Under the pieces are notes generated by a model, which saw nothing but the letters and a program-made list of their open reading frames with translations, had not been told where the DNA came from and did not search any database. From Pseudomonas brassicacearum (GTDB taxonomy: Bacteria > Pseudomonadota > Gammaproteobacteria > Pseudomonadales > Pseudomonadaceae): a stretch of 64,000 nucleotides of DNA. This document shows positions 25,971 through 34,961 of this stretch, one piece after another (position 1 is the stretch's first letter; every line of letters begins with the position of its first letter). The stretch covers positions 518,125 to 582,124 of the forward strand of contig NZ_MOBJ01000034.1 in the NCBI RefSeq assembly GCF_003732225.1, in the 5' to 3' direction. Made by a program: the position numbers and the translations under genes.

Positions 25971-27287
25971 ATGCGCATCAGTATATTTGGTTTGGGTTAC
26001 GTCGGCGCAGTCTGTGCCGGTTGCCTGTCTGCACGGGGCCATGAAGTGGTTGGCGTGGACATTTCCAAAGACAAGATCGACCTGATCAATGCAGGTAAAT
26101 CTCCGATCGTTGAACCGGGTCTGGGCGAACTGCTGACCCAAGGCATTCAGACCGGTCGTCTGCGCGGCACCACCAATTTCGCAGAAGCCATTCGTGACAC
26201 CGATCTGTCGATGATCTGCGTCGGTACGCCGAGCAAGAAGAACGGCGATCTGGAACTCAACTACATCGAATCGGTGTGCCGCGAGATCGGCTTTGTCCTG
26301 CGTGACAAAACCACCCGCCACACCATCGTGGTACGCAGCACCGTCTTGCCGGGCACCGTGAAGAACGTGGTGATCCCGATTCTCGAAGACTGCTCGGGCA
26401 AAAAGGCCGGCGTCGACTTCGGCGTAGCGGTGAACCCCGAGTTCCTGCGTGAAAGCACCGCGATCAAGGACTACGACCTGCCACCGATGACCGTCATCGG
26501 CGAGTTCGACAAAGCCAGCGGTGACGTTCTGCAATCGCTGTACGAAGAACTCGACGCGCCGATCATCCGCAAGGACATCGAAGTCGCCGAGATGATCAAG
26601 TACACCTGCAACGTCTGGCATGCGACCAAAGTGACCTTCGCCAACGAGATCGGCAACATCGCCAAAGCGGTCGGCGTCGATGGTCGCGAAGTGATGGAAG
26701 TGGTCTGCCAGGACAAGACCCTCAACCTGTCCCAGTACTACATGCGTCCGGGCTTCGCGTTTGGCGGCTCATGCCTGCCAAAAGACGTGCGCGCCCTGAC
26801 CTACCGCGCCAGCTCCCTGGACATCGAAGCACCGCTGCTCAACTCGCTGATGCGCAGTAACGAATCCCAGGTACAGAACGCCTTCGACATCGTTGAAAGC
26901 CACGACAAACGCAAAGTCGCCCTGCTTGGCCTGAGCTTCAAGGCCGGCACCGATGACCTGCGCGAAAGCCCGCTGGTGGAGTTGGCGGAAATGCTGATCG
27001 GCAAGGGTTACGACCTGAGCATCTACGACAGCAACGTCGAATACGCCCGCGTCCACGGTGCGAACAAGGATTACATCGAGTCGAAGATTCCTCACGTCTC
27101 GTCCTTGCTCAACTCGGACTTCGACTCGGTGATCAACAACTCCGACGTGATCATCCTCGGCAACCGTGACGAGAAGTTCCGCGCCCTGGCCGAGACCGCG
27201 CCGCACGGCAAGCAAGTGGTCGACCTGGTCGGGTTCATGTCCAAAGCCACCAGCGTCAGTGGCCGGACCGAAGGTATCTGCTGGTAA
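25971..27287 (+). CDS. algD: GDP-mannose 6-dehydrogenase AlgD
   Basis: This is a 438-residue cytoplasmic enzyme that oxidises GDP-mannose to GDP-mannuronic acid with two NAD+, the committed step of alginate synthesis. The start at 25971 follows AGAGGT; the frame also opens at 25947. The N-terminal Rossmann motif is IFGLGYVGAVCAGCLS, the catalytic Cys268 lies in FGGSCLPKDVRAL, and the C-terminal UDP/GDP-binding domain contains LLGLSFKAGTDDLRESP. First gene of a twelve-gene alginate operon and the main control point; the long upstream region presumably binds its regulators. Confidence 0.97.
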   Translation: MRISIFGLGYVGAVCAGCLSARGHEVVGVDISKDKIDLINAGKSPIVEPGLGELLTQGIQTGRLRGTTNFAEAIRDTDLSMICVGTPSKKNGDLELNYIESVCREIGFVLRDKTTRHTIVVRSTVLPGTVKNVVIPILEDCSGKKAGVDFGVAVNPEFLRESTAIKDYDLPPMTVIGEFDKASGDVLQSLYEELDAPIIRKDIEVAEMIKYTCNVWHATKVTFANEIGNIAKAVGVDGREVMEVVCQDKTLNLSQYYMRPGFAFGGSCLPKDVRALTYRASSLDIEAPLLNSLMRSNESQVQNAFDIVESHDKRKVALLGLSFKAGTDDLRESPLVELAEMLIGKGYDLSIYDSNVEYARVHGANKDYIESKIPHVSSLLNSDFDSVINNSDVIILGNRDEKFRALAETAPHGKQVVDLVGFMSKATSVSGRTEGICW

Positions 27288-27299
27288 CCACAGCCCCCC

Positions 27300-27382
27300 G
27301 TAGGAGCTGCCGCAGGCTGCGATCTTTTGATCTTTGGCGTCCGTGAGGACGCTAAAAGATCGCAGGCTCCGCCAGCTCCTAC
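27300..27382. repeat. REP doublet (family 2) between algD and alg8
   Basis: Arms of the type GTAGGAGCTGCCGCAGGCTG and its inverse flank an inner inverted repeat (GATCTTTT.../...AAAAGATC). The whole can form one long hairpin in the algD-alg8 spacer. This is a different REP family from the GGGAGCGAGC elements. Confidence 0.92.
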
Positions 27383-27438
27383 GCGGATCTGTTGGTAATC
27401 GCCGTTCCCCGTACGCCGAAACAAAATGGATGCAGATT

Positions 27439-28920
27439 ATGCACAGGCTAAAGCACGGCCTACTTCAGGCCGCCGGTTGGCTGTTTTACCTCAGTGTGTT
27501 GATGGGCATCGCCATGGCGTTGCCTGTCACCACCTTCGACCCGCAGTCCAAGGACTTCATTTTCCTGATTGGCGTCGTCGGTATCTGGCGCTATTCGATG
27601 GGTGCCACGCACTTTTTGCGCGGCATGCTGTTTCTCTACGTGGTCTACCCGCACCTGCGGCGCAAAGTGCGCAAGCTCGGCAAGGCGGCGGACCCGTCCC
27701 ACGTCTTTTTGATGGTCACCAGTTTTCGTATCGATGCGCTGACCACCGCCCAGGTCTACAGCTCGGTGATTCGCGAGGCCATCGAGTGCGAACTCCCGAC
27801 CACCGTGGTCTGCTCGATCGTGGAAATGTCCGATGAGCTGCTGGTGAAAAGCCTCTGGGCCAAAATGAACCCGCCGGACCGGGTCAAGCTCGACTTCGTG
27901 CGCATCCCCGGCACCGGCAAACGCGATGGCCTGGCTTTCGGTTTTCGCGCCATCTCGCGCCATATGCCAGACGACCGTGCAGTCGTGGCGGTGATCGATG
28001 GCGACACCGTGCTCGCCGAAGGCGTAGTGCGTAAAACCGTGCCGTGGTTCCAGCTGTTCGGCAACGTCGGCGGCCTGACCACCAACGAATTTTGCGAAGT
28101 GCGCGGCGGCTACATCATGAGCGAATGGCACAAGCTGCGCTTCGCCCAGCGCCACATCAACATGTGCTCAATGGCCCTGTCCAAGCGCGTGCTGACCATG
28201 ACCGGACGCATGTCGGTGTTTCGCGCCTCCGTGATCACCAACCCGGACTTCATCGCCGACGTCGAAAGCGACTCGCTGCAACACTGGCGCCTGGGCCGTT
28301 TCAAGTTTCTCACTGGCGACGACAAGTCCAGTTGGTTCAGCCTGATGCGCCTGGGCTACGACACCTTCTACGTGCCCGACGCGGCGATCAACACCGTTGA
28401 ACACCCGCCGGAAAAGAGCTTCATCAAGGCCAGCCGCAAACTGATGTTCCGCTGGTACGGCAACAACCTGCGGCAGAACTCCCGGGCACTGGGCCTGGGG
28501 ATGAAACGCCTGGGTCTGTTCACCTCGGTGGTGCTGTTCGACCAGCGCGTGTCGATGTGGACCTCGCTACTCGGCCTGACCGTGGCGCTGATCGCCAGCT
28601 TCAAATACGGCACCGCGTTCATCCTGGTGTACCTGCTGTGGATCGGCATCACCCGCCTGATCCTGACCCTGTTGCTCTCCTGCTCGGGACACAAGATCGG
28701 CCCGGCTTACCCGGCGATTCTTTATTACAACCAGATCGTTGGCGCGCTGGTGAAGATCTACGTGTTCTTCCGCCTCGACCAACAGTCCTGGACCCGTCAG
28801 GACACCAAATTGACCCGTGATCTGGCCAGCTTTCAACGTTGGTTCAACACCTGGTCGTCTCGGACCATGACCTTTTCCGCCGGCAGCATCTTCGTCGCCG
28901 TGCTGCTGTTGATGGTCTGA
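27439..28920 (+). CDS. alg8: Alginate polymerase glycosyltransferase Alg8
   Basis: This is a 493-residue inner-membrane family-2 glycosyltransferase that polymerises mannuronate from GDP-mannuronate and, with Alg44, needs c-di-GMP. Membrane helices lie near the N-terminus (GWLFYLSVLMGIAMALPV and IFLIGVVGIWRYS) and in the C-terminal third. The catalytic cytoplasmic domain shows VTSFRIDALTTAQVY, the metal-binding VIDGDT, DVESDSLQHWRLGRFKF and GDDKSSW. The start at 27439 (MHRLKHG) is chosen for length. ATGs at 27430 and 27334 are in frame, but the latter would read through the REP. No strong ribosome site is seen. Confidence 0.94.
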   Translation: MHRLKHGLLQAAGWLFYLSVLMGIAMALPVTTFDPQSKDFIFLIGVVGIWRYSMGATHFLRGMLFLYVVYPHLRRKVRKLGKAADPSHVFLMVTSFRIDALTTAQVYSSVIREAIECELPTTVVCSIVEMSDELLVKSLWAKMNPPDRVKLDFVRIPGTGKRDGLAFGFRAISRHMPDDRAVVAVIDGDTVLAEGVVRKTVPWFQLFGNVGGLTTNEFCEVRGGYIMSEWHKLRFAQRHINMCSMALSKRVLTMTGRMSVFRASVITNPDFIADVESDSLQHWRLGRFKFLTGDDKSSWFSLMRLGYDTFYVPDAAINTVEHPPEKSFIKASRKLMFRWYGNNLRQNSRALGLGMKRLGLFTSVVLFDQRVSMWTSLLGLTVALIASFKYGTAFILVYLLWIGITRLILTLLLSCSGHKIGPAYPAILYYNQIVGALVKIYVFFRLDQQSWTRQDTKLTRDLASFQRWFNTWSSRTMTFSAGSIFVAVLLLMV

Positions 28921-28955
28921 CCTGCCTTGCCTGAATTAACGAGGAAATACCCCCT

Positions 28956-30125
28956 ATGAATACCGCCGCGAACATCAACGTAGTGCATGAATCCGAAGCC
29001 CAACGCCAACACGCCCGAGTGAAAATCCCGGCCAAGCTGCGTTTCTTCGGACCCGACCGTACACCCGTGGAAGTCCGGGTCATCGACCTCTCCGCCGGCG
29101 GCCTGAGCTTCAATGCCGGGCAGATACCGCTCAAGGTCGGCGACGTGCACAAGGGTCGGCTGCAATTTTTGATCGACAACCTCGGCCTCGCCATGGACGT
29201 CGAGATACTGATTCGCTCGTTCGACCGCCAGACCGGCCGCACCGGTTGCCAGTTCCAGAACCTCGAACTGCAGGACATCTCGACCCTGCGCCATCTGATC
29301 ACTTCGCACCTGTCCGGTGACATCGTGACCATGGGTGACGTGCTGGCGACCCTGCAACGGGACAACTTCACCAAGGCACGCAAGGTCAAGGACGGTGGCC
29401 ATGGCATGAGCGCTTTCGGGCGCTTGCGGGCAGTGACCTTCAGCCTGGGGATTTTCGTCGTCGGCCTCGCGGCGTTCGGTTTCGTTTTCAAATCGGTGTA
29501 CGGCATGTACTTCGTCAGCCACGCCCAGGCCGGTCTGGTCAGCGTTTCAGGCATGAACGTCACCATGCCCCGCGACGGCACCGTACAAAGCCTGATCAAA
29601 ACCGATGGCGTTGCCGCCAAGGGCGCGCCACTGGCGACGTTCAGCACCAGCATGCTCGACGTGCTCAAAGGGCATCTGGACGAAAATCAGTTACAGCCGG
29701 CCAAGGTTGAAGAACTGTTCGGCAAGCAGATGACCGGCACCCTCACCTCGCCCTGCGATTGCACCGTGGCTCAACAAATGGTCGCCGACGGTCAGTACGC
29801 CAGCAAAGGCGACGTGATCTTCAAACTGGTGCCGCAGGGCAGCCAGGCCAACGTCGAAGCGCGCTTCTCCTATCGCCAGTTCGGTGATGTTCGTCCGGGT
29901 ACGAAAGTCAGCTTCCAGATCGCCGGCGAAGACACTAAGCGCACCGGCACCATCGTCAGCAGCACCAGCCTGAAAAGCGAAGACCTGTCGTCCGACATCC
30001 GCGTGCAGATCAAGCCTGATGCACCGCTGGACAGCCGCTTCGCCGGTCGCCCGGTGGAAGTTAGCAGCGACCGCGGCCCCTCCGTGAACTGGCTGATCGA
30101 CAAAGCCATGGCCGCCGGACTTTAA
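28956..30125 (+). CDS. alg44: Alginate copolymerase subunit Alg44 (PilZ, c-di-GMP receptor)
   Basis: This is a 389-residue protein with a cytoplasmic PilZ domain. Arg17 and Arg21 of the RxxxR motif and Asp44-x-Ser46-x-x-Gly49 (DLSAGG) are at the c-di-GMP-binding positions. A single membrane span follows (about residues 155-178, FSLGIFVVGLAAFGFVFKS). The periplasmic HlyD-like part has the biotinyl-lipoyl fold (MNVTMPRDGTVQSLI... PCDCTVAQQMVADGQY). c-di-GMP binding activates the Alg8 synthase. AGGAAAT precedes the ATG, and the gene lies 35 bp after alg8. Confidence 0.95.
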   Translation: MNTAANINVVHESEAQRQHARVKIPAKLRFFGPDRTPVEVRVIDLSAGGLSFNAGQIPLKVGDVHKGRLQFLIDNLGLAMDVEILIRSFDRQTGRTGCQFQNLELQDISTLRHLITSHLSGDIVTMGDVLATLQRDNFTKARKVKDGGHGMSAFGRLRAVTFSLGIFVVGLAAFGFVFKSVYGMYFVSHAQAGLVSVSGMNVTMPRDGTVQSLIKTDGVAAKGAPLATFSTSMLDVLKGHLDENQLQPAKVEELFGKQMTGTLTSPCDCTVAQQMVADGQYASKGDVIFKLVPQGSQANVEARFSYRQFGDVRPGTKVSFQIAGEDTKRTGTIVSSTSLKSEDLSSDIRVQIKPDAPLDSRFAGRPVEVSSDRGPSVNWLIDKAMAAGL

Positions 30126-30134
30126 GCGGAGGAC

Positions 30135-31646
30135 ATGCCTGTGACCACTCCACCTATCCTCAAAGCACCGCAATCTCTGTGGGAGCGAGCTTGCTCGCGA
30201 TGGGATCAGCGCGGTCTGTCTGATGCACCGAGCCGCCTGCATCGCGAGCAAGCTCGCTCCCACAGGGGTTTAGCGTTCTGCTCGTTGGCGTTGGCGGTGA
30301 GCCTCAGCGGTTGCGCAGGCCTGCCTGACCAGCGTCTGGCCAATGAAGCCCTGAAGCGTGGCGACACCACGCTCGCGCAGCAGAACTACAAACAACTGGC
30401 CGACCTGGGTTACAGCGAAGCACAGGTCGGTCTGGCCGATATTCAGGTGGAAAGCCGCGACCCGGCGCAGATCAAAGCCGCCGAAGCGACCTACCGTGCC
30501 GCCGCCGATACCTCGCCGCGAGCGCAAGCGCGCCTGGGTCGTCTGCTGGTGGCCAAACCGGGCTCGACCGAAGCCGAGCAACACGAGGCCGAAGGTCTGC
30601 TGAAGAAAGCCTTTGCCAATGGCGAAGGCAACACGCTGATCCCGTTGGCCATGCTGTACCTGCAATATCCCCACAGTTTCCCGAACGTCAACGCCCAGCA
30701 GCAGATCAGCCAATGGCGCGCCGCTCGCTATCCGGAAGCCGGTCTGGCGCAAGTGCTGCTGTATCGCACGCAAGGTACTTACGACCAGCATCTGGATGAC
30801 GTCGAACGCATCTGCAAAGCCTCGCTGAACACCACCGACATCTGCTATGTCGAGTTGGCCACGGTCTATCAGAAACGTGCCCAACCGGAACAGCAGGCCC
30901 AACTGCTCAAGCAACTGCACGCCGGCTACAGTGTCGGCAAAGTGTCCGCCCAACGCATGGACAGCGTGGCCCGCGTGCTCGGCGATGCCAGCCTTGGCAA
31001 ACCGGACGAAAAAACCGCGCAAGCCATGCTGGAGCAGATCGCTCCTGGCTACCCGGCGTCCTGGGTCAGCCTGGCGCAGTTGCTCTACGACTTCCCCGAG
31101 TTGGGTGACGTCGACAAGATGATGGAATACCTGAACAACGGCCGCGCCGCCGATCAGCCGCGCGCCGAACTGTTGCTGGGCAAGCTCTACTACGAAGGCA
31201 AGTGGGTGCCGGCGGACGCCAAGGTCGCCGAACAACACTTCCAGAAAGCCGTGGGCAAGGAAGTCGCCGCCGATTACTACCTCGGCCAGATCTACCGTCG
31301 TGGCTATCTGGGCAAGGTCTATTCGCAAAAAGCCCTGGACCACTTGCTGACCGCTGCGCGCAACGGCCAGAACAGCGCCGACTTCGCCATCGCCCAGTTG
31401 TTTTCCCAAGGCAAGGGCACCAAGCCCAACCCGCTCAACGCCTATGTCTTCAGCCAGTTGGCCAAGACACAAAACACCCCGCAAGCCACTGAGCTGGCGC
31501 AAACACTCGAAACCCAATTGCCGCCTGCGCAGCTGGCCGAGGCCCAACGCCTGTTGAAACAGGAACAGGCCGTACGCGGCACCGTGAGCCACAGCACGCT
31601 GCAAGTTGAGGCCCTGCAAGAAAAAGACGGCGAGGAATCCCTATGA
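30135..31646 (+). CDS. algK: Alginate lipoprotein AlgK with REP-derived N-terminal insertion
   Basis: This is a 503-residue outer-membrane lipoprotein with Sel1/TPR-like repeats (for example YSEAQVGLADIQVESRDPAQ and QARLGRLLVAKPG). It scaffolds the periplasmic complex and helps AlgE insertion. The lipobox is LSGC. Between the first ten residues and the hydrophobic core GLAFCSLALAVSL lie about 34 residues encoded by a REP doublet (30178-30264) in frame, so the signal n-region is very long (about 44 residues). Start may be ATG 30135 or GTG 30141, the latter with better spacing from GGAGG. An internal TTG after the REP is also conceivable. The stop overlaps algE by ATGA. Confidence 0.9.
   Translation: MPVTTPPILKAPQSLWERACSRWDQRGLSDAPSRLHREQARSHRGLAFCSLALAVSLSGCAGLPDQRLANEALKRGDTTLAQQNYKQLADLGYSEAQVGLADIQVESRDPAQIKAAEATYRAAADTSPRAQARLGRLLVAKPGSTEAEQHEAEGLLKKAFANGEGNTLIPLAMLYLQYPHSFPNVNAQQQISQWRAARYPEAGLAQVLLYRTQGTYDQHLDDVERICKASLNTTDICYVELATVYQKRAQPEQQAQLLKQLHAGYSVGKVSAQRMDSVARVLGDASLGKPDEKTAQAMLEQIAPGYPASWVSLAQLLYDFPELGDVDKMMEYLNNGRAADQPRAELLLGKLYYEGKWVPADAKVAEQHFQKAVGKEVAADYYLGQIYRRGYLGKVYSQKALDHLLTAARNGQNSADFAIAQLFSQGKGTKPNPLNAYVFSQLAKTQNTPQATELAQTLETQLPPAQLAEAQRLLKQEQAVRGTVSHSTLQVEALQEKDGEESL
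30178..30264. repeat. REP doublet (family 1) inside algK coding sequence
   Basis: This is a full doublet (GGGAGCGAGC arm, 39-nt spacer, inverted arm) located entirely in the algK signal-sequence region, with the frame open through it. Its arms are identical to those of the intergenic copies. Confidence 0.95.
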
Positions 31647-33331
31647 AGCTCAATCCATTCATGACGGCCGGCATCGCCATGCGCACCGTAGCAGCTGCCG
31701 AAGGCTGCGTTCGGCCGCGAAGCGGTCGCAAATCAGGCGACCGTTATCCATCTGAAAGACCGCATGCTCAGGTATTACGCCTGCTGCGCAGTCGAACGCA
31801 GGCTTCGCCAGCTGCTACGTCCGTGTTGGGCCTGGAGCCGTTCAAATTATCAAAACTGGGTATCGGCCTGACCTTCGCCCTGTTGTGGTCCTGCCCGACA
31901 TTGGCCGCGATGACCGACACCAAGAACTACGGCCTGGAAGTGAAAGTCACTGGCCAGTCCGAAGACGACAGCGACCTTGGCACCAAGCCCGGCGGCGACG
32001 TCAACGGTGTGGGCCTGGACCTGCGGCCGTGGGTTTACGGTGAAAGCGGCAGCTGGAGTGCCTACGCCATGGGTCAGGCCGTGACCGCGACCGACATCAT
32101 CGAAACCGACACCTTGCAGTCCGATACGCAAGGCGCCCAGAGCAGCGGCAACAACGGCCGCCAAAGCAAGAAAAACTACCTGGCGATGCGTGAGTTCTGG
32201 ATCGGTTACAGCGGCCTCACACCCTACCCCGGCGAGCAACTGAAGCTCGGTCGCCAACGCCTGCGCAACGACGACGGTCAATGGCGCGACACCAACATCG
32301 AAGCGTTGAACTGGACCTTCGACACCACCCTGCTGCGGGCCAACGTCGGCGTCGCCGAACGCTTCAGCGAATACCGCACCGACCTCACCGAGCTCGCGCC
32401 CAAGGACAAGGATCGTCTGCATGTGTTCGGCGATATCGCGACCCAATGGACGCCCGGCCAGTGGGTCGGCCTGCGCGCTCATCATACCCACGACGACGGC
32501 AAACTCGACTACCCGACACCCGGCGAAGCGCCCGACTCACTCGCCAAGAAACAGAACGGCGACCTGAGCTGGCTCGGTGTCGAAGCCAACAGCGACGCCT
32601 ACAGCTTGAAAAACAGAAACACGGTCAATTACTGGGCCAGCGTCACCGGAATGAGCGGCAACCGCGACACCGTCAACCCGTTGAACGCCGACGGCAGCCG
32701 CCCGATCGACGCCTCGAAAAATGGCGACGTCAGCGGCTGGGCTACGGACCTTGGCGTGCGTCTGCGCCTCGATCCGCAATGGCAAGTCGGTGCGGCCTAC
32801 GCCCGTGCCAGCGCTGACTACGAGCAAAACGGTTTGCAAAGCAACCGCTCGAACTACACCGGTACGCGCTCGCGGGTTCACCGTTTCGGCGAGGCCTTCC
32901 GTGGCGAAATGAACAACATGCAAAGCGCCAGCCTGTTCGGTTCCTGGATGCTGCAAGACGATTACGACGCCAGCCTGGTCTACCACAAGTTCTGGCGCGT
33001 CGACGGCAACAAGCCGGTCGGCAGCAACGGCATTAATGCGGTGGAAAACAACTCGGTTAACAACAGCTCTGACGACATCACCGGCGCGCTGCTGTCCAGC
33101 ACCTCGTTGCCACTGGTAGACGGCAAGACCGACCTAGGCCAGGAAATGGATCTGGTGGTCACCAAGTACTTCAAGCAAGGCCTGTTGCCGGCCGGCCTGA
33201 GTCAGTCGATCGACGAACCTTCGGCGCTGGTGCGCTTTCGTGGCGGTGTGTTCAAGCCGGGCGATGCCTACGGCAAACAGGTCGACTCGTACATGCACCG
33301 TGCGTTCATCGACGTGATCTGGCGCTTCTGA
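31643..33331 (+). CDS. algE: Alginate outer-membrane export porin AlgE with REP-derived insertion
   Basis: This is a 562-residue precursor of the 18-stranded barrel through which alginate leaves the cell. The mature part starts near MTDTKNYGLEVKVTGQ and contains EFWIGYSGLTPYPGEQLKLG, RVHRFGEAFRGEM and the terminal strand ending DVIWRF (final Phe). Residues 1-11 (MKLNPFMTAGI) and the hydrophobic run LGIGLTFALLWSCPTLAA look like one signal peptide split by about 55 residues. These include a family-2 REP doublet (31687-31819) that stays in frame. Export may use the elongated n-region or a start after the REP (GTG or TTG near 31822-31825). It overlaps the algK stop by four bases. Confidence 0.9.
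   Translation: MKLNPFMTAGIAMRTVAAAEGCVRPRSGRKSGDRYPSERPHAQVLRLLRSRTQASPAATSVLGLEPFKLSKLGIGLTFALLWSCPTLAAMTDTKNYGLEVKVTGQSEDDSDLGTKPGGDVNGVGLDLRPWVYGESGSWSAYAMGQAVTATDIIETDTLQSDTQGAQSSGNNGRQSKKNYLAMREFWIGYSGLTPYPGEQLKLGRQRLRNDDGQWRDTNIEALNWTFDTTLLRANVGVAERFSEYRTDLTELAPKDKDRLHVFGDIATQWTPGQWVGLRAHHTHDDGKLDYPTPGEAPDSLAKKQNGDLSWLGVEANSDAYSLKNRNTVNYWASVTGMSGNRDTVNPLNADGSRPIDASKNGDVSGWATDLGVRLRLDPQWQVGAAYARASADYEQNGLQSNRSNYTGTRSRVHRFGEAFRGEMNNMQSASLFGSWMLQDDYDASLVYHKFWRVDGNKPVGSNGINAVENNSVNNSSDDITGALLSSTSLPLVDGKTDLGQEMDLVVTKYFKQGLLPAGLSQSIDEPSALVRFRGGVFKPGDAYGKQVDSYMHRAFIDVIWRF
31687..31819. repeat. REP doublet (family 2, diverged) inside algE coding sequence
   Basis: The outer arms CGTAGCAGCTGCCGAAGGCT and (inverted) AGCCTGCGTTCG... 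pair with a few mismatches over about 27 bases. They match the family of the algD-alg8 element. The element sits in the signal-peptide-coding part of algE without a stop in that frame. Confidence 0.88.
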
Positions 33332-33357
33332 TGCGAGCCGCCAAGGGAGTGCCCCAG

Positions 33358-34950
33358 ATGAACAACCCAGCGTTCAAAGGCTCGCTCAGCCTGCTGGTCG
33401 GCGCGATGCTGCTGACAAGCTCAGCGGTGTTCGCCAGCGTTGAGCCGGCAGCTCCTGCCCCAAAAGGGCAGCAAGCGACCGTGGCCAAAGGACTGCAACA
33501 GGCCAAGACCTACACCGTCAGCAGCGCGCCGACCGCATCACTGGAACTGGCCGCACCGAAACTGCCCGACCTGTCCGGCTACACCGCGCAAGCCGTCGCG
33601 GCGAAGATCGTGCGCAGCAAGGCCGGCAAAGTCAGCGTGCGCCGGATGATGCAGGAAGACGCCTTGAAGGACTTCATCGGCGGCGATAACAAGATGGCTG
33701 AATGGGTGGTGCGTCAACACGGCATTCCTCAGGCGATCTTCATCGACGACGGTTACGTCAACCTCAAGGACCTGATCCAGAAGCTGCCCAAGCAATACTT
33801 CAGCGAGACCTCGCCCGGCGTATTCCTCGCCAGGCTGCCAATCGTGGTCGGGCAAAAAGGCATCCTCGAAATCGACCAACAGACCCAGGAGTTGCGCCTG
33901 TCCGAAGAGGCCGGTTCGTTCCTGATCAACGACGGTCAGTTGTTTGTGCGTGACAGCAAAATCACCGGCTGGCGCGAGAAGGACAACGGCCCGGCGACCT
34001 TTCGCTCGCCCAAGGATTTCCGCCCGTTCCTGCTGGCCTGGGGCGGCACGCAGACCTACATCGTCAACAGTAAGCTGGCCAGTTTCGGTTACTCCAACAG
34101 TAAGTCCTACGGGGTGAGTATTTCCCAGTACACGCCGAACATGGCCAAGGTGCTCAAACGCCCGGAACCGACCGGCTGGATCATCGGTTCCGAGTTCTCG
34201 GACATGTGGTACGGCTTCTACTGCTATGAAACCCGCGACTTTGTGGTCAAGGGCAACACCTACCGCGACAACATCGTCTACGGTATCGACCCCCACGACC
34301 GTTCCCACGGGCTGATCATCGCCGACAACACGGTTCATGGAACGAAGAAGAAGCACGGCATCATCATTTCCCGCGAAGTGAACGACAGCTTCATCTTCAA
34401 CAACCGCAGTTACGACAACCACCTTTCGGGGCTGGTGATCGACCGTAACAGCGTCAACAACCTGATCGCCTACAACGAGATTTACCGCAACCACACCGAC
34501 GGCATCACCCTCTACGAGAGTGCCGACAACCTGTTGTGGGGCAACAAGGTGATCAGCAACCAGCGCCACGGCATCCGCATTCGTAACAGCGTGAACATTC
34601 GCCTCTACGAAAACGTCGCCATGAACAACGGCCTGACCGGGGTCTACGGGCACATCAAGGACCTGAGCGACACCGACCGCGACATCAAGCTCGACCCCTT
34701 CGATGCCGAAGTGTCGCTGATCGTCGTCGGTGGCGAACTGGCGGCCAATGGCAGCGGACCGTTGTCCATCGACTCGCCATTGAGCGTCGAGTTGTACCGG
34801 GTGTCGATGCTCGCCCCGACCAAATCCAGTGGCATCAGCTTCTCGGGAATCCTTGGCGAACGCCAGGATGAAATCCTCGACCTGCTAGTGCGCCAACAGA
34901 AAGCCGTGCTGATCGACCCCGTCGAACGCCAGACCGAAATGCGCGACTGA
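33358..34950 (+). CDS. algG: Mannuronan C5-epimerase AlgG
   Basis: This is a 530-residue periplasmic enzyme that converts mannuronate to guluronate within the nascent polymer. The start at 33358 follows AAGGGAG; the frame also opens at 33331, overlapping the algE stop. Signal peptide: NNPAFKGSLSLLVGAMLLTS, cleavage near VFA. The catalytic DPHD motif is at residues 311-314 (YGIDPHDRSHGLII), in a right-handed beta-helix built from repeats rich in N-x-I/V. A preceding alpha/beta region at 60-200 is standard for AlgG. Confidence 0.95.
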   Translation: MNNPAFKGSLSLLVGAMLLTSSAVFASVEPAAPAPKGQQATVAKGLQQAKTYTVSSAPTASLELAAPKLPDLSGYTAQAVAAKIVRSKAGKVSVRRMMQEDALKDFIGGDNKMAEWVVRQHGIPQAIFIDDGYVNLKDLIQKLPKQYFSETSPGVFLARLPIVVGQKGILEIDQQTQELRLSEEAGSFLINDGQLFVRDSKITGWREKDNGPATFRSPKDFRPFLLAWGGTQTYIVNSKLASFGYSNSKSYGVSISQYTPNMAKVLKRPEPTGWIIGSEFSDMWYGFYCYETRDFVVKGNTYRDNIVYGIDPHDRSHGLIIADNTVHGTKKKHGIIISREVNDSFIFNNRSYDNHLSGLVIDRNSVNNLIAYNEIYRNHTDGITLYESADNLLWGNKVISNQRHGIRIRNSVNIRLYENVAMNNGLTGVYGHIKDLSDTDRDIKLDPFDAEVSLIVVGGELAANGSGPLSIDSPLSVELYRVSMLAPTKSSGISFSGILGERQDEILDLLVRQQKAVLIDPVERQTEMRD

Positions 34951-34961
34951 GGATGACTTTC

